Shown here: piece by piece, positions 62,638-64,000 of the stretch | Layout: the number at the start of each line of letters is the position of its first letter | Numbering within the stretch: the stretch's first letter is position 1 | DNA from: JAGQOZ01 sp041399205 | Lineage (GTDB): Bacteria > Planctomycetota > Planctomycetia > Pirellulales > Pirellulaceae | NCBI GenBank assembly: GCA_041399205.1 | Contig: JAWKTK010000005.1 | Span: 248,001 to 312,000, forward strand | Reading direction: 5' to 3' | DNA: 64,000 nucleotides | The notes under the pieces: model-generated | What the model was told of the DNA's origin: nothing | Database searches by the model: none | What the model saw: the letters and a program-made list of their open reading frames with translations, nothing else | Made by a program: the position numbers and the translations under genes

Positions 62638-64000
62638 TTAGTGGTTGAACAGGAACTCTTTGGTGTTCAGCAGTGCCCAAACCACGTCTTCAAAACCTTC
62701 ACGAGGGTTCGTTCGCGAGCGGATATGCTCCACCGCGATTTTCATTTCTTGATCATCTGGTAATCGTGAAAACGCCACTAAGTATAATTCGCGAATCCGA
62801 GCTTCCACGGAATTTTGGTCCGAAGAAGCCGATGCAGCCCGTCCTTGATCGGACGCCACTTTGCCCAGCACATCTTTCGAATTCAACAAATGCAGACTCT
62901 GAGCCAAACTCGCTTCACCCGAACGCTCACATTCACATGCGCTGCTGGAATCGGGGCGGCCAAACACCGTGAGGAAATAGCTGTTAAAACCGTTGTCCGG
63001 CAATTCAATGGCTTTGGTGCCCGCAGGCACTCCGTCAAAGTTAGTTGGCACGCCGGTCACTTGATCAATGGCGTCCAATAAGATTTCCGCTTCCAGACGC
63101 TTGGGATAAAACCGAGAATAATTCTGTTTGTCTCGTTGGTTGTATTCGTTTGGTTCGGCTGACAACTGGAACGTGCTGGAATTGCAAATGGTTCGTACCA
63201 AATGCTTCAGATCAAAATCATGATCGACAAAATCTTGAGCTAACGCTTCCAGCAAGGCTGGATTGGAAGCCGGATTGGTCACTCGCATATCATCTTCCGG
63301 ATCGACCAGGCCTCGTCCAAAAAAGTGTTTCCAATACCGATTTACCAACGCTTTGGCGAAGAAGGGATTTTCTGGTTCGGTCATCCAATCGGCCAACGCG
63401 TGACGCGGGTCATCGAAGGGCGCGATATCCATTGGGTCACTGTCTAGGCCGGTGGGCAACAAACGTTCTCCCGTCTTTGGATTGGTCGCCGCCGCTTGGC
63501 CTTGCTTATGGACAATACTTTCTTGCTTGGGTGTTTCACCCGCTTTGCGACTCACCTGAGAAAAGAACGCAGAAAAGCTGTGATAATCTTTCTGGCTCCA
63601 CTTTTCGAACGGATGGTGATGGCATTTGGCGCACTGGATGCGCAATCCCAAAAACAGCTGAGCGGTATCTTCGACAAGCGCCGATTGATCACGAACGTGC
63701 CGGTACCAAGCAACAGGTGGATGCAGCGAAACGTCTCCTGACGCGGTGATGATGTCTCGTACAAATTCGTCGTACGGAACGTTGTCATACAGAGAATCTC
63801 GAATCCAGCGATAAAACGAATACGTTGCCGGACGGTCATTCTCGTTTTCTCGTTTGTTGCGCAAAATGGCCGACCATTTGGTGGCAAAGTTATCTGCATA
63901 TTCAGGACTGGCCAACATGGCTTCAATCCATTGTTCTCGTTTGTTTGACGATGCGTCCGCCAAAAAAGCTTGGCTTTCTTCCAGCGTAGGAATACGTCCC
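62638..64000 (-). CDS. DUF1549/DUF1553 (PSD1-type) protein, C-terminal part (cut by window edge)
   Basis: The frame is open at the right edge (GRIPTLEESQAFLAD precedes the first possible TTG start), so the N-terminus lies outside the window. It begins in the DUF1549 part (EYADNFATKWSAILRNK and CAKCHHHPFEKWSQKDYHSF, a conserved Cys/His motif), and the DUF1553 part follows (DWMTEPENPFFAKALVNRYW, MRVTNPASNPALLEALAQDF) up to the conserved end FLFNH. These proteins are highly amplified in planctomycetes and are usually encoded with cytochrome c domains; the function is not known. The next genes of the operon are the PPC protein and the cytochrome c/WD40 protein. Confidence 0.93.
   Translation of the reverse strand, partial: GRIPTLEESQAFLADASSNKREQWIEAMLASPEYADNFATKWSAILRNKRENENDRPATYSFYRWIRDSLYDNVPYDEFVRDIITASGDVSLHPPVAWYRHVRDQSALVEDTAQLFLGLRIQCAKCHHHPFEKWSQKDYHSFSAFFSQVSRKAGETPKQESIVHKQGQAAATNPKTGERLLPTGLDSDPMDIAPFDDPRHALADWMTEPENPFFAKALVNRYWKHFFGRGLVDPEDDMRVTNPASNPALLEALAQDFVDHDFDLKHLVRTICNSSTFQLSAEPNEYNQRDKQNYSRFYPKRLEAEILLDAIDQVTGVPTNFDGVPAGTKAIELPDNGFNSYFLTVFGRPDSSSACECERSGEASLAQSLHLLNSKDVLGKVASDQGRAASASSDQNSVEARIRELYLVAFSRLPDDQEMKIAVEHIRSRTNPREGFEDVVWALLNTKEFLFNH

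Noticed and set aside
1..64000. Genetic code with TGA as a sense codon throughout
   Set aside because: Many intact genes end in TGA (for example the genes ending at 16972 and 36905), so TGA is a normal stop.
1..64000. tRNA, rRNA, prophage or insertion sequence
   Set aside because: I looked for T-arm-like motifs, transposase or integrase motifs and terminal repeats and found none that hold up.

Overview
This window comes from a planctomycete, most likely a marine Pirellulaceae-type bacterium. It carries the secretome and surface genes typical of that group: three FG-GAP/UnbV (CRTAC-like) proteins, four PEP-CTERM-tailed proteins, a DUF1549/DUF1553 protein followed by a pre-peptidase-domain protein and a cytochrome c/WD40 protein, Ser/Thr kinases with long membrane segments, a Tat-exported Gfo/Idh/MocA oxidoreductase, and BNR-type and DUF6807 secreted proteins. 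Shine-Dalgarno sequences are clear in front of many genes, and TGA is used as an ordinary stop.

Layout. 1-8150: end of a Ser/Thr kinase, an FG-GAP lipoprotein, a previously hidden 32-residue membrane peptide, a LemA/M48 peptidase pair and a frameshifted secreted glycosidase-like gene. 8274-16390: recQ with its own promoter, convergent to a cimA-valS transcription unit read leftward. That unit has a promoter, an Ile/Val-rich leader peptide, an antiterminator/terminator pair, cimA, valS and a closing terminator. A PEP-CTERM gene lies upstream. 16400-22350: a long FG-GAP/UnbV/thioredoxin-fold/TPR gene containing an in-frame TGA that looks like a selenocysteine codon, and a divergent dockerin-like PEP-CTERM gene. 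22594-29113: an SbcD/YhaO-like plus YhaN-like nuclease/ATPase pair (both broken by indels) and a BNR-repeat protein. 29335-36688: zinc-ribbon protein, membrane Ser/Thr kinase, DinB-like protein, STAS/RsbW-like/inositol-monophosphatase cluster, and a histidine kinase/response regulator pair. 36747-43640: a decayed toxin-antitoxin pair, Gfo/Idh/MocA oxidoreductase, a ThDP-dependent decarboxylase, DUF6807 protein and a DegP-type protease. 43680-52287: two PEP-CTERM proteins, a second FG-GAP lipoprotein, a haem-c/beta-propeller protein and an alpha/beta hydrolase. 52619-56739: a rightward run of ACT, zinc-ribbon membrane, HD hydrolase, PII, receiver-like and SET-domain genes, with a 16-bp minisatellite between the last two. 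56744-64000: the leftward DUF1549/1553, pre-peptidase and cytochrome c/WD40 operon.

Main points for follow-up. (1) A TGA in the third FG-GAP/UnbV gene aligns with a Cys conserved in the two paralogues of this window, and is followed by an 11-nt spacer and a 17-nt hairpin with a GGUC loop, the geometry of the E. coli fdhF SECIS. (2) A complete candidate ribosome-mediated attenuator precedes cimA-valS. (3) Several genes carry one or more indels or nonsense codons. These may be sequence errors or true decay, and every conclusion drawn from a broken gene depends on resolving this. No rRNA, tRNA, CRISPR array, insertion sequence or prophage was seen.
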